Position numbers and translations under genes: made by a program. Below the pieces are notes generated by a model. The model was given only the letters and a program-made list of their open reading frames with translations, was not told the DNA's origin and searched no databases. Below, one piece after another: positions 24,314 to 31,982 of a DNA stretch of 64,000 nt. This stretch comes from Oscillospiraceae bacterium (GTDB lineage Bacteria > Bacillota > Clostridia > Oscillospirales > Ruminococcaceae). Location: assembly GCA_017468365.1 (NCBI GenBank), contig JAFUIS010000010.1:1-64000 (forward strand), in the 5' to 3' direction. Every line of letters begins with the position of its first letter. The stretch's first letter is position 1.

Positions 24314-25894
24314 TCAAACTCTCAGCTCGTCGGAAACAACAAGACCGGGGTTCATTTTCATCATATAGTTGAGCGCCCAAAGACCACTGAAAACAAGAAC
24401 GTTGTGACCGCGGTAATCTTCAAGAACCTTGGTGCCGTTTGCAAGGTCAAGTTCTTTGACCGGGCAGGGACATTCAAGAATAAAGCGAAGATGTTCGTAA
24501 GGCAGGGGGCTCATGTAAAGTTCAACGCCGTATTCGTTAAGCATGCGGTAACGGAAAACGTCGAACTGAAGAGTACCGACAACGCCGATGATAGCTTCTT
24601 CCATACCGAAACCGGGAACTTTGAATATCTGGATAGCACCCTCCTGAGCAATCTGTTCAATGCCTTTGAGGAACTGTTTTCTCTTCATGGTGTCCTTGGG
24701 ACGGGCGGACATGAAATGTTCCGGTTCAAAGGTGGGGATTCCGGAATAGCGGAATTTTTTGCCCGGAAGGGTAATGGTGTCGCCGATGGAAAAAACGCCC
24801 GGGTCAAAAACGCCGATGATGTCGCCGGCATAAGCTTCCTGAACAATCTCGCGTTCCGCCGCCATAATTTGCTGCGGCTGGGAAAGACGCATTTTTTTGT
24901 TTCCCTGAACGTGATAAACCTCGGCGTCGCGCTCAAACTTGCCGGAGCAGATGCGCATGAAAGCAAGGCGGTCGCGGTGAGCTTTGTTCATGTTTGCCTG
25001 AATTTTAAAAACAAAAGCGGAAAAACCTTCTTCTATGGGGTCGATAACGCCTTCGTCGGAAACTCTTGCAAGAGGGGAAGTGGTCATTTTAAGGAAGGCT
25101 TCGAGGAAAGGCTCAACGCCGAAAGTAGTGAGTGCGCTTCCGAAGAAGACGGGGCTCAAAGTGCCGTTCTGAACTGCTTCCATGTCAAAATCGCGGCCTG
25201 CGCCGAGAAGTTCAACGTCGTCGCGGATCTGTTCCCAACCGCTTTCGCCGAGATAATCGGCGACCTCGGGGTTGTCGAGCTCGATTTCAACGGAAGAGGA
25301 TTTTCTGCCTTTGCCTTCGTCTCCGAAGAAAAGAATGCTTTTCTTTTCGCGGTCATAAACGCCCTGGAATTCCTTGCCGGAACCGATGGGCCAGTTCATG
25401 GCATAGGTGTCGATTCCAAGTTCGCGCTCGACTTCTTCGCAAAGGTCAAAGGGGTCTTTGGTGTCGCGGTCCATTTTGTTGATAAAGGTGAAGATCGGAA
25501 TATGGCGCATGGAACAGACTTTGAAGAGTTTTCTGGTCTGGGGCTCAACGCCCTTTGCGCCGTCGATGACCATTACCGCAGAGTCCGCAGCCATAAGGGT
25601 GCGGTAAGTGTCTTCGGAAAAATCCTGATGTCCGGGGGTATCAAGAATGTTGATGCAAAATCCGCTGTGCTGGAACTGCATTACGGAGGAGGTTACGGAA
25701 ATTCCGCGCTGCTTTTCAATTTCCATCCAGTCGGAGGTTGCGGCTTTTGCTTTTTTACCTTTGACTTCACCTGCCTGGGCAATTGCGCCGCCGTAAAGCA
25801 GGAATTTTTCGGTAAGGGTGGTTTTACCTGCGTCAGGGTGCGAAATTATCGCAAAAGTCCTGCGGCGAGAAATTTCTTCTTGTAAAGTGGGCAT
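24314..25894 (-). CDS. prfC: Peptide chain release factor 3
   Basis: 526 residues, full length. RF3 is a translational GTPase that recycles RF1/RF2 after termination. G1 is SHPDAGKTTLTEK (about 18-30), the switch region is IEKQRGISVTSS (about 57-68), G3 is DTPGHQDFS (about 86-94), and G4 is NKMDRD (about 140-145). The C-terminal domains follow in normal order. It starts with GGAGGAA before ATG and has its own promoter. Monocistronic. Confidence 0.95.
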   Translation of the reverse strand: MPTLQEEISRRRTFAIISHPDAGKTTLTEKFLLYGGAIAQAGEVKGKKAKAATSDWMEIEKQRGISVTSSVMQFQHSGFCINILDTPGHQDFSEDTYRTLMAADSAVMVIDGAKGVEPQTRKLFKVCSMRHIPIFTFINKMDRDTKDPFDLCEEVERELGIDTYAMNWPIGSGKEFQGVYDREKKSILFFGDEGKGRKSSSVEIELDNPEVADYLGESGWEQIRDDVELLGAGRDFDMEAVQNGTLSPVFFGSALTTFGVEPFLEAFLKMTTSPLARVSDEGVIDPIEEGFSAFVFKIQANMNKAHRDRLAFMRICSGKFERDAEVYHVQGNKKMRLSQPQQIMAAEREIVQEAYAGDIIGVFDPGVFSIGDTITLPGKKFRYSGIPTFEPEHFMSARPKDTMKRKQFLKGIEQIAQEGAIQIFKVPGFGMEEAIIGVVGTLQFDVFRYRMLNEYGVELYMSPLPYEHLRFILECPCPVKELDLANGTKVLEDYRGHNVLVFSGLWALNYMMKMNPGLVVSDELRV

Positions 25895-25930
25895 TTTTAT
25901 TCCTCCATTTATGAATTAAGACAATTTATT

Positions 25931-25959
25931 ATTTTACCACAAAAACCGCATTATTACAA
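25931..25959 (-). promoter_or_regulatory. Promoter of prfC
   Basis: Minus strand TTGTAA (25954-25959), 17 bases, TAAAAT (25931-25936), about 37 bases before the start. Confidence 0.6.
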
Positions 25960-25979
25960 GGGAAAACCGCAGCTGTACA

Positions 25980-26014
25980 AAATAAAAAAGGGACACCGCA
26001 GGGCGCCCTTTTAT
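25980..26014 (-). terminator. Terminator downstream of the islet gene
   Basis: On the minus strand, stem AAAAGGG (26006-26012) with CCCTTTT (25986-25992), then a T-run. The 13-base loop is long, so it is weaker than the other terminators. Confidence 0.55.
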
Positions 26015-26040
26015 TTTTGGCAACAGTTGATAAAAATGAT

Positions 26041-26084
26041 ACGGTTTCATATGGTTTCAAAAGGTTTCACTTGGAAATGAAACC
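26041..26084. repeat. Three tandem 10-bp GGTTTCA repeats plus an inverted copy
   Basis: ACGGTTTCAT, ATGGTTTCAA and AAGGTTTCAC follow each other without a gap (26041-26070). A reverse copy TGAAACC lies at 26078-26084, pairing with GGTTTCA at 26063-26069. The same core reappears as TGAAAC on the far side of the islet gene (26891-26966). Confidence 0.8.
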
Positions 26085-26128
26085 CTGCCATGCCAAATGA
26101 GAGTAAACTTTTAGAAGAGAAAAAATCT

Positions 26129-26803
26129 CTACAAATTGTTGATAAAATCTGTAAGTGAATTTGATGCAATATCCGGATTTTCTTCCATATAAGTGGACAG
26201 CCGATATAGGAAACAACCAAATCCGTGAGGATTATTTTCTAACAAATCATATACCCTCGTGTTGAAATCAACCTCACATTGAGAACTGTTGTCACAATCA
26301 TGCTGGAATATTTTATCATATACCTCGTGATAAAGTGATGACCATCTTTGTTCCAAAGTAGGAAATTTTCTTTCCCACTCAATAAAAACGTTAGTTCTTT
26401 CTGAGAATTCTTTAAATGTCAGATTGTTCAATTCAACGATAATATAATACTCCCCACATAAGGTCTCTAACATAGAGACCTTAAATGTAATCAAACCATT
26501 CTCATTTACAGTAACGTTAATTTTTATGAGTTCTCCTAAATAGTCATATGAGAATTGCTCAAGTTCCCTTTTTATAATTTGTTGTACTCCTTTTGAGACG
26601 GCAGCTATGTCTTGGGTTGTAATGTACACTCCGCCTCCAACACCCCATCCTCCCTCGTCTTCCTGCCGATAAGAAAGCTCAATGATGTTGATATTATTTT
26701 CGGTATTATCGCAATGATTGTTTCCCCATAAATCACGTTCACAAGGAGCGAAGCAAATGTACTTCTGTTCGGATCCAGCTTCAAAATAATTGGTTTCGTT
26801 CAT
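26129..26803 (-). CDS. Hypothetical protein in AT-rich islet (possible WapI-like immunity protein)
   Basis: 224 residues, no signal peptide or membrane segment. The protein is rich in Asn, Ile, Glu and Tyr. Its codon use (AAT, ATA, TTA, AGA) is much more AT-rich than the neighbours, which points to transfer. The pattern of alternating strands with GGWGVGGGVYITTQDI (about 41-56) and FKVSMLETLCGEYYIIVELN (about 103-122) faintly recalls WapI-type immunity proteins, but no toxin gene is nearby and I would not rely on this. ATG at 26803 (minus) has GGGGGC upstream as a poor ribosome-binding site. It is flanked on both sides by GTTTCA-type repeats and sits downstream of tRNA-Leu. Confidence 0.6.
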   Translation of the reverse strand: MNETNYFEAGSEQKYICFAPCERDLWGNNHCDNTENNINIIELSYRQEDEGGWGVGGGVYITTQDIAAVSKGVQQIIKRELEQFSYDYLGELIKINVTVNENGLITFKVSMLETLCGEYYIIVELNNLTFKEFSERTNVFIEWERKFPTLEQRWSSLYHEVYDKIFQHDCDNSSQCEVDFNTRVYDLLENNPHGFGCFLYRLSTYMEENPDIASNSLTDFINNL

Positions 26804-26890
26804 GGTTCTGCCCCCTATCTTTAAATAATTATAGCATAGAAACTGTCCGATATAAAGGACTGCTAATATTCTCATCATACTTTTATCTGC

Positions 26891-26966
26891 ACAATGAAAC
26901 TTTTCCAAGTACAATGAAACTATTACTCCACACTGAAACTTTTTCTCAAGAAAAGTTTCAGTGTGG
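26891..26966. repeat. ACAATGAAACT direct repeats and a perfect 16-bp inverted repeat
   Basis: ACAATGAAACT occurs at 26891-26901 and again exactly 20 bases on at 26911-26921. The perfect hairpin CCACACTGAAACTTTT (26928-26943), 7-base loop, and its complement (26951-26966) contains the same TGAAACT core. There is no T-run after it. It lies between the islet gene and tRNA-Leu; the rest of 26804-27080 carries no recognisable gene. Confidence 0.8.
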
Positions 26967-27080
26967 GAATTCTTTCATATAAAGTTTAGTTTTTAGTAAT
27001 GAAAACAACGCGCTTCGGAGGCACGCCAAAACTATCCTTAAAAACAGAATTACCTAGAAAGTGTTGATATACAAGGGTTT

Positions 27081-27131
27081 GAGAGAAAAAATAAGCACGA
27101 TGGTCTTGTATCAAAACCATCGTGCTTATTT
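27081..27131 (-). terminator. Terminator of tRNA-Leu
   Basis: Perfect 16-base inverted repeat (27089-27104 with 27116-27131) whose minus-strand right arm runs into a T-rich tail; the first base overlaps the tRNA 3' end. Confidence 0.88.
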
Positions 27132-27218
27132 GGTGCCGGTGGCGGGGGTCGAACCCGCACGGGTGATTAGCCCAACGGATTTTGAGTCCGTCACGTCTGC
27201 CAATTCCATCACACCGGC
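27131..27218 (-). tRNA. tRNA-Leu (anticodon CAA)
   Basis: Class II tRNA with long variable arm on the minus strand. Acceptor GCCGGTG with CACCGGC, anticodon stem ACGGA/TCCGT with loop CTCAAAA (anticodon CAA, reads TTG), variable arm TGGGCTAATCACCC, T-arm GTTCGACCC, encoded CCA (27131-27133). Length 88. Confidence 0.96.
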
Positions 27219-27232
27219 TTGTTAACATTATA

Positions 27233-27260
27233 ATTATACACGATTTTATTCCAAATGCAA
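27233..27260 (-). promoter_or_regulatory. Promoter of tRNA-Leu
   Basis: Minus strand TTGCAT (27255-27260), 16 bases, TATAAT (27233-27238). Confidence 0.65.
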
Positions 27261-27268
27261 GAATTTTA

Positions 27269-27949
27269 TTAAAGTAACCGAACGGGAATATTTTTATCCG
27301 CGGTGATCTCGTCCGCGGTGACTTTGCAGTCCACCGCAAAAATCTCAACTCCCGCTTCCTTTGCGTCCGAAAGCGCCTTCGCAAATTTCGGATCGGTTGC
27401 GCCGTTCGGCGCAAAACTTTCGCAGCCCTTCATGGCAATGACGAAAAGAACACAGGCGCGAAAACCCTGTTTTTTTGCCTCGATAAGTTCATAAAGATGC
27501 TTTGCACCGCGTTCCGTCGGCGCATCGGGAAAACGTGCCTCGCCGTCAACGTTAAGGGTAACTCCCTTTACTTCCAGGAATATTTTATCGTTTTTATCCT
27601 CTATGTAAAAATCAAAGCGGCTTTTTTCAAAAAAAGTCTCCGGTTTTATAAGTTTCGCCTCGGGAAAAAGCGTTTTCACGTATTCTCCGGCGACCTTGTT
27701 GGGCGCAATGCTGTCGATGTTTATGATTTCGCCGTCGTTCCTTCGAACGCCGATAAGGTCGAATTTCGTCTTGCGCTCGGGATTTTTTGCCGCGCAAAGA
27801 AAAACCTCTGCTCCGGGAAGCAAAAGTTCCTTCATTCTTCCGGTGTTCATAACGTGACAGATTTCTTCGCGCCCGTTTATTTCGATATGCGCGATGAACC
27901 TGTTCGGACGGGAAATAAATTTTCCCGAAACAACGTTTTCATATTTCAT
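27269..27949 (-). CDS. sfsA: SfsA family protein (sugar fermentation stimulation homologue)
   Basis: 226 residues, the usual SfsA length. Seen: FISRPNRFIAHIEING (about 11-26), CHVMNTGRMKELL (about 32-44), the nuclease-like FDFYIED...FLEVKGVTL (about 120-142), and FPDAPTERG (about 150-158). SfsA proteins bind DNA non-specifically and contain a predicted restriction-nuclease-like core; the biological role is unclear. It overlaps the upstream radical SAM gene by 4 bases and is translationally coupled to it. Confidence 0.92.
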   Translation of the reverse strand: MKYENVVSGKFISRPNRFIAHIEINGREEICHVMNTGRMKELLLPGAEVFLCAAKNPERKTKFDLIGVRRNDGEIINIDSIAPNKVAGEYVKTLFPEAKLIKPETFFEKSRFDFYIEDKNDKIFLEVKGVTLNVDGEARFPDAPTERGAKHLYELIEAKKQGFRACVLFVIAMKGCESFAPNGATDPKFAKALSDAKEAGVEIFAVDCKVTADEITADKNIPVRLL

Positions 27950-28842
27950 AAGGCGCTCCCCTGAATAACTTCGTCTTTTTCAAAAGCAAGATTGATTGCG
28001 TTAAGTACCCGTTTCTTATCCGCGGACCAAAGCGGCGCAACAAGGTGGCGCTTGCTTCCGTCGCCGGTAAGGCGGTGAACGGTCATCTCTTTCGGAATAC
28101 GGCGGATGCATTCTTCCAAAACGGAGATGTATTCCTCCATTTCAAGAACGGAAAATTTTCCCGCCGCAAAATCATCGGCAAGGTCGGTGCCCTCAAGAAC
28201 GTGAAGAAGCTGAAGCTTTATTCCGTCGGCACCGCTTTTTCCGATATATTCCGCCGTTTCCCAAATCATCTCCGGCGTTTCACCCGGAAGACCGATTATC
28301 ATATGCACCACAACGTATATCCCCGCTTTTTTAAGGCGGCTCACCGCATCGTCAAAAACCGAAAGGTGATATCCCCTTCGGATATATTCCGCGGTCTTTT
28401 CGTGGATGGTCTGTAATCCAAGTTCCACCCAGACCGGCTTTATTTTGTTGAGATCCGAAAGAAGCTCAACGGTTTCCTCCGAAAGGCAGTCCGGCCTTGT
28501 TCCCACCGAAAGACCGACAACATCCGGGTGGCTTATGGCTTCGCCGAAAAGCGTGCGCATTTTTTCAACCGGGCCGTATGTGTTGGTAAAACTCTGAAAA
28601 TATGCGATATATTTTCCCGAAGGGTTTTTGTGAGCAACGCGGCCTTTTGCCTTTTCGATCTGCTCCGTTACGGAAGGACAAAGCTTTTCCGCAAAATCCC
28701 CGGACCCCCCAAGGCAGAAAATACATCCCCTTGTTCCAAGGGTGCCGTCGCGGTTGGGACAGGTAAAACCGCCCTCAAGCGCAAGTTTATATACCTTCTG
28801 TCCGAATTTTTCCTTCATTTCGTCGTTAAGCGAACGGTACAA
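27946..28842 (-). CDS. Radical SAM protein, TIGR01212/YtqA family
   Basis: 298 residues. The [4Fe-4S] cysteines occur in the spaced pattern of this family: C in GFTCPNRDG (about 33) and two in GCIFC (about 44-47). QSFTNTYGP (about 87-95), LSVGTRPDCL (about 116-125) and VWVELGLQTIHE (about 141-152) are also typical. The reaction is not known for the family, which resembles the Elp3/oxygen-independent enzymes. The start is a TTG with GGGAGGCGG upstream; an ATG-based start would lose the conserved YRSLN opening. Coupled to sfsA. Confidence 0.88.
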   Translation of the reverse strand: MYRSLNDEMKEKFGQKVYKLALEGGFTCPNRDGTLGTRGCIFCLGGSGDFAEKLCPSVTEQIEKAKGRVAHKNPSGKYIAYFQSFTNTYGPVEKMRTLFGEAISHPDVVGLSVGTRPDCLSEETVELLSDLNKIKPVWVELGLQTIHEKTAEYIRRGYHLSVFDDAVSRLKKAGIYVVVHMIIGLPGETPEMIWETAEYIGKSGADGIKLQLLHVLEGTDLADDFAAGKFSVLEMEEYISVLEECIRRIPKEMTVHRLTGDGSKRHLVAPLWSADKKRVLNAINLAFEKDEVIQGSAL

Positions 28843-28893
28843 GACGGCTCCGCCTCCCTTTTTAATCTTAATAATATCTTAACATAAAACCCG

Positions 28894-28922
28894 TTTACTT
28901 TGCCACAAAAAAAGAATATAAT
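28894..28922 (+). promoter_or_regulatory. Promoter of the MFS-microprotein operon
   Basis: TTTACT (28894-28899), 17 bases, TATAAT (28917-28922), 45 bases before the MFS start. Confidence 0.7.
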
Positions 28923-28967
28923 TTCATTGAAAACAAAAAATCGCCGCAAAAAAGGGGGAACGGAAAA

Positions 28968-30017
28968 ATGAAGACCTTTTCGCTGGTTTCTTATACCTTT
29001 TCCCATTTTGCGGTGGATTTTTCCTGCTTCTGGATACTTTTCGGAAGTTTTTCCCCTTCCGTTTCCTCTTCGGAAAAAATTGCCCTCGGCTTTATAATCT
29101 ATAATTTCATCGCCTTCGGACTCCAGATGCTTATCGGCGCCTATTGCGACGACCACAGAAAATTCCCCGCCGCTTCCCTTGGCTGCATTCTTGTTTTTGC
29201 GGCGGTTTTCATCTCGGTCCTTTCGCCCTGGACTGCGCTTTTCGTCACCGCTTTGGGCAACGCGTTTTTCCACGTTGGCGGCGGAATAGACAGCCTTGTA
29301 AATTCCGGCGGAAAACTTTACCGCGGAGGAGTTTTTGTTTCTGCGGGTGCCGCAGGGGTCGTTCTGGGAACTCTCGTTGGCGGAAAAACCGGTTTTTCCG
29401 ATTTTAACCCCGTAAATCTTATCGATCCGGCGGCGCTTGTGCTGACAGGCGCGGTTCTTTGCTTTATCGCCCAGAAAAAATGCAAAATGGAAGGCGATAT
29501 CGAAATAAAGGGCGCCGCAAGCGAAAAAACCGCGGTCGCCCTTGTGATAACCCTTGCGCTTGTTTCGGTGGTTATCCGTTCCTTCGGCGGAACCGCCATT
29601 CCCATGGAATGGAAAACCGGACCGCAAATCGGTCTTTATGCAGGCTATGCCGCCTTTTTGGGAAAATTCATCGGCGGTTTTGCGGCGGATATTTTCGGCG
29701 CAAGAAGAACGGGAATTCTATCCCTTCTTTTCTCCGTTCCGTTCCTTGTTTTCGGCAATGAAAACGCCGCTGTTTCCCTTATCGGAATTGTCCTTTTCAA
29801 TATGACAATGCCCATAACCCTCGGTATTATCGCCGAAAAAATGCCGAAAAACCCGGGAATAGCCTTTGGGCTTACAACGGCGGCGCTCCTTTTGGGCGTT
29901 GTTCCGAGTTTCTTTGTCGCTTTGGGCGGAAAAATTGCCCTTTTGATACCCGCAATAATAATTTCGGCGGTCTGCATTTTCATTTCCGCCGAAAACAAAA
30001 AACCTTTGGAGGTGTGA
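28968..30017 (+). CDS. MFS-like membrane transporter
   Basis: 349 residues with roughly ten to eleven hydrophobic segments. The spacing and Gly-rich helices (FHVGGGIDSLVNSGGK near 102-117; SAGAAGVVLGTLVGGKTG near 124-141) look like a shortened major facilitator protein. No diagnostic substrate motif was recognised. It leads a run of five very small genes on the same strand, with a 3-base gap to the first, so they are almost surely co-transcribed. Ribosome-binding site GGGGGAAC before ATG. Confidence 0.75.
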   Translation: MKTFSLVSYTFSHFAVDFSCFWILFGSFSPSVSSSEKIALGFIIYNFIAFGLQMLIGAYCDDHRKFPAASLGCILVFAAVFISVLSPWTALFVTALGNAFFHVGGGIDSLVNSGGKLYRGGVFVSAGAAGVVLGTLVGGKTGFSDFNPVNLIDPAALVLTGAVLCFIAQKKCKMEGDIEIKGAASEKTAVALVITLALVSVVIRSFGGTAIPMEWKTGPQIGLYAGYAAFLGKFIGGFAADIFGARRTGILSLLFSVPFLVFGNENAAVSLIGIVLFNMTMPITLGIIAEKMPKNPGIAFGLTTAALLLGVVPSFFVALGGKIALLIPAIIISAVCIFISAENKKPLEV

Positions 30018-30020
30018 CGA

Positions 30021-30164
30021 ATGAATCTTCTTGACGTTGCAGTAGGCCCGATGTATGCAATCATCGGCGGAACTTTTCTTCTAATCGGTGCTGCCGTTGC
30101 CGCAGTGGTTTTTCTTGCGGTGTGGCTCATCAAAAAAGCCATAAAAAAGAACAAAGGAGAATAA
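30021..30164 (+). CDS. Microprotein 1, single membrane helix (47 aa)
   Basis: ATG 30021 has GGAGGTG seven bases upstream, inside the MFS stop region. The protein opens MNLLDVAVGPMYAIIGG, has one membrane helix (about 12-37) and a Lys-rich tail KKAIKKNKGE, so it should insert with the tail inside. It resembles the next gene product in its opening (M-x-LLD-x-A) and layout. Too short for usual gene finders. Function unknown; the good ribosome-binding site and operon spacing support it as real. Confidence 0.75.
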   Translation: MNLLDVAVGPMYAIIGGTFLLIGAAVAAVVFLAVWLIKKAIKKNKGE

Positions 30165-30167
30165 AAA

Positions 30168-30317
30168 ATGACTCTTCTCGATCTTGCGCCCATAACCCCC
30201 GCCATGGAATTCCGCTTTTTCATTCAGGATAACCTCGGCCTTATAATCGGCGGAGTTGCCGCTTTGGTTGCGGTCGCCGCCGTTCTTATCGTAAAAGCGG
30301 TGGGAAAGAAAAAATGA
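30168..30317 (+). CDS. Microprotein 2, single membrane helix (49 aa)
   Basis: ATG 30168 follows AAAGGAG. It opens MTLLDLAPITP, has one membrane helix (about 22-43) with IIGG at its start, and ends VGKKK. The shared opening with microprotein 1 suggests duplication or a common assembly role. Its stop overlaps the next start by 4 bases (ATGA), which supports translation of both. Confidence 0.75.
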   Translation: MTLLDLAPITPAMEFRFFIQDNLGLIIGGVAALVAVAAVLIVKAVGKKK

Positions 30318-30469
30318 AAAAAGCATATCTTCCGAAAGCGAAAAACAGTTTTTGCTTTGCCGTCGTCGGTTCAAAACCTTGCTTTTTCGCAATGGTTTTC
30401 ACAGCGCTCGCTCTTGCAATTATCGGAGGAATCGCTATAATTAAATTTATACGAAAAACCAAAAAATAA
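30314..30469 (+). CDS. Microprotein 3, single membrane helix (51 aa)
   Basis: Starts in an ATGA overlap with microprotein 2. The basic N-terminus MKKAYLPKAK is followed by a short Cys-containing stretch and a membrane helix (about 26-45), then a Lys/Arg tail. Its GGIAII helix core resembles the IIGG helix of the other two. There is no independent ribosome-binding site, so translation would depend on coupling. Function unknown. Confidence 0.62.
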   Translation: MKKAYLPKAKNSFCFAVVGSKPCFFAMVFTALALAIIGGIAIIKFIRKTKK

Positions 30470-30484
30470 GGAGACCCCAAAACC

Positions 30485-30793
30485 ATGCTTGTTCAGCCTG
30501 TTCTTTTGTCCGCAAATATCGGCGGCTTCGGCGTTCTTATCGGAACCACCATGCTTTCTTTTGCTCTTGTAACCGGCGTTTTCTTTTTGCTCAAACATCT
30601 TCACGAAAGAAAAAATCCTTCCAAAGAAGATATTAAAGAAACCAACCGCCAGAGAAGAGAGCGCGAAAAACTCAAACGCGAAACCACCCAGAAAGTAAAC
30701 GCCTATATGAAAGGCGAAAAAGTTTCCGGCGAAGAACATGTTCCCAACGGAAAACGAAGCGGAAAATATAAAAAGAAAAACAAGAAAAAATGA
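30485..30793 (+). CDS. Small membrane protein with highly basic C-terminal tail (102 aa)
   Basis: One membrane helix (about 15-37) is followed by a strongly charged cytosolic region (HERKNPSKEDIKETNRQRRE and onward, likely coiled coil) that ends in a run of Lys/Asn. AAGGAG precedes ATG. The basic tail could bind nucleic acid or lipid head groups, by inference. It overlaps the next gene by 4 bases. Confidence 0.72.
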   Translation: MLVQPVLLSANIGGFGVLIGTTMLSFALVTGVFFLLKHLHERKNPSKEDIKETNRQRREREKLKRETTQKVNAYMKGEKVSGEEHVPNGKRSGKYKKKNKKK

Positions 30794-31134
30794 ACCCCTT
30801 TTTTCTTCTTTTCAGGAACCTTTTCCTGACGGTGCTCATCGAGGGTGCGCTGGTGCTCGTTTTCGCAAAAAGAAAAACGGCCCTTTACCACAGCGTGCTC
30901 GTCAACATGCTCACCAACCCCCTTGTGAATCTTTTGCTTATGGTCTGGGCGTCTTTTATCCCCCTTGCCGAAGTGCCTTATTATTATCTTGCCACCGCTT
31001 TTTTTGAAATTGCGGCGGTGGCCGCCGAAGGCACGCTCTATTATAAAATGGGGGATTTTGGCTTAAAAAAGGCGTTTTTTGTCTCTCTTGGGCTCAACGC
31101 CGCAAGCTTTTTCTTCGGGCTTTTGTTTCAATAA
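30790..31134 (+). CDS. Small multi-pass membrane protein (114 aa)
   Basis: Four hydrophobic segments (about 5-25, 35-55, 60-80, 92-112) in 114 residues. Start ATG overlaps the previous stop (ATGA). It is the last gene of the MFS-microprotein run and is followed by a strong terminator. Not recognised; the linkage to four preceding tiny membrane proteins suggests a small membrane complex. Confidence 0.7.
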   Translation: MNPFFLLFRNLFLTVLIEGALVLVFAKRKTALYHSVLVNMLTNPLVNLLLMVWASFIPLAEVPYYYLATAFFEIAAVAAEGTLYYKMGDFGLKKAFFVSLGLNAASFFFGLLFQ

Positions 31135-31140
31135 AAAGTT

Positions 31141-31176
31141 TGAGCACCGTGTGTTCCACACGGTGCTCATTTTTTA
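31141..31176. terminator. Terminator between the microprotein operon and the RluA gene, bidirectional
   Basis: Perfect 13-base stem TGAGCACCGTGTG (31141-31153) with CACACGGTGCTCA (31157-31169), 3-base loop and T-run. Another hairpin built on the GAGCAC word. Confidence 0.9.
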
Positions 31177-31833
31177 AACCAAAGTTTCAGCATCAAAAAT
31201 ATTCCATGGATATTCCTTCGGCGGAAGCGATTTTACTTCCACGAATTCGCCGGTGATGGGGTGGCTGAATCCAAGGCGGAAGCTCCAGAGAGCTGTTTCG
31301 CAGTGGTTATCGCGGCTTCCGTATTTTCCGTCGCCCAAAAGGGGCATTTTTCTGCTTGCAAACTGCACCCTTACCTGGTGGGTGCGTCCGGTGTGGAGCT
31401 TCACCCTCACAAGCGAAATTTTGCCGTGGTCCGGATGTTCTGCGGTTGCAAGAACTTTATATTCAAGGCTTGCTTCTTTTACTCCCTTGCGTTCGCGCTT
31501 TACCACAAAGGTCTTGTTCTTCTGCGAATCCTTGAAAAGAAGGTCTTTAAAAACGCCTTCATTTTCCTCCGGAACGCCTTTTATCACCGCAAGGTATTCT
31601 TTTTCGAATTCGCGCCTTTGAATGGCTTCCGAAAGTTTTCCGGTGGCCTTCTGCATCTTTGAAAGCACCATTGCGCCGCCGGTGTTTCTGTCAAGGCGGT
31701 GAACAAGATAGCATGGCTTGTGAACGTGTTCCGAAGCCATGGTCACAATGTCGTCGCCGCTTCCGGGTTCTGAAAGAACGTTAGCCGGTTTTTCGCAAAC
31801 GATGATGAATTTATCTTCAAAAAGAACTTTCAT
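31174..31833 (-). CDS. RluA-family RNA pseudouridine synthase
   Basis: 219 residues, catalytic domain only (no S4 domain), as in RluA/TruC-like short forms. The catalytic Asp lies in HRLDRNTGG (about 45-53). FEKEYLAVIKG (about 79-89) and HTGRTHQVRVQ (about 151-161) are family motifs. It isomerises uridine in rRNA or tRNA; the target is not known. It is interesting beside a psuG gene elsewhere in the window, but the two are not linked. AAAGGACTTTG region upstream is a modest ribosome-binding site. Confidence 0.9.
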   Translation of the reverse strand: MKVLFEDKFIIVCEKPANVLSEPGSGDDIVTMASEHVHKPCYLVHRLDRNTGGAMVLSKMQKATGKLSEAIQRREFEKEYLAVIKGVPEENEGVFKDLLFKDSQKNKTFVVKRERKGVKEASLEYKVLATAEHPDHGKISLVRVKLHTGRTHQVRVQFASRKMPLLGDGKYGSRDNHCETALWSFRLGFSHPITGEFVEVKSLPPKEYPWNIFDAETLV

Positions 31834-31919
31834 TTTTCAAAGTCCTCCTCAAAAGCATTGTTTTCCTCTTATTTATACCATAAATATCCCTTTGCATAAA
31901 CCCTTTTTGGCAAAATCTA

Positions 31920-31948
31920 TTGAAAAAGAAAGCGAAAACGGATAAAAT
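31920..31948 (+). promoter_or_regulatory. Promoter of the EutP-like gene
   Basis: TTGAAA (31920-31925), 17 bases, TAAAAT (31943-31948). Confidence 0.6.
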
Positions 31949-31982
31949 AAAGCCATATCAAACCCCGCTTGGAGGTGTTTTT

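Noticed and set aside
26041..26966. GTTTCA repeats read as a CRISPR array or origin iterons
   Set aside because: Repeats are 7-10 bases, spacing is 10 or 20 bases, and there is no replication gene or cas gene; they are listed as repeats only.
25895..27130. Duplicated tRNA-Leu 3' end as attachment site for the islet
   Set aside because: I searched by eye for a copy of the tRNA 3' end in the islet and found none, so integration at this tRNA is not shown.
26986..27414. Open frame covering tRNA-Leu on the minus strand
   Set aside because: It translates through the tRNA and its terminator, with an Arg-rich product; not a gene.
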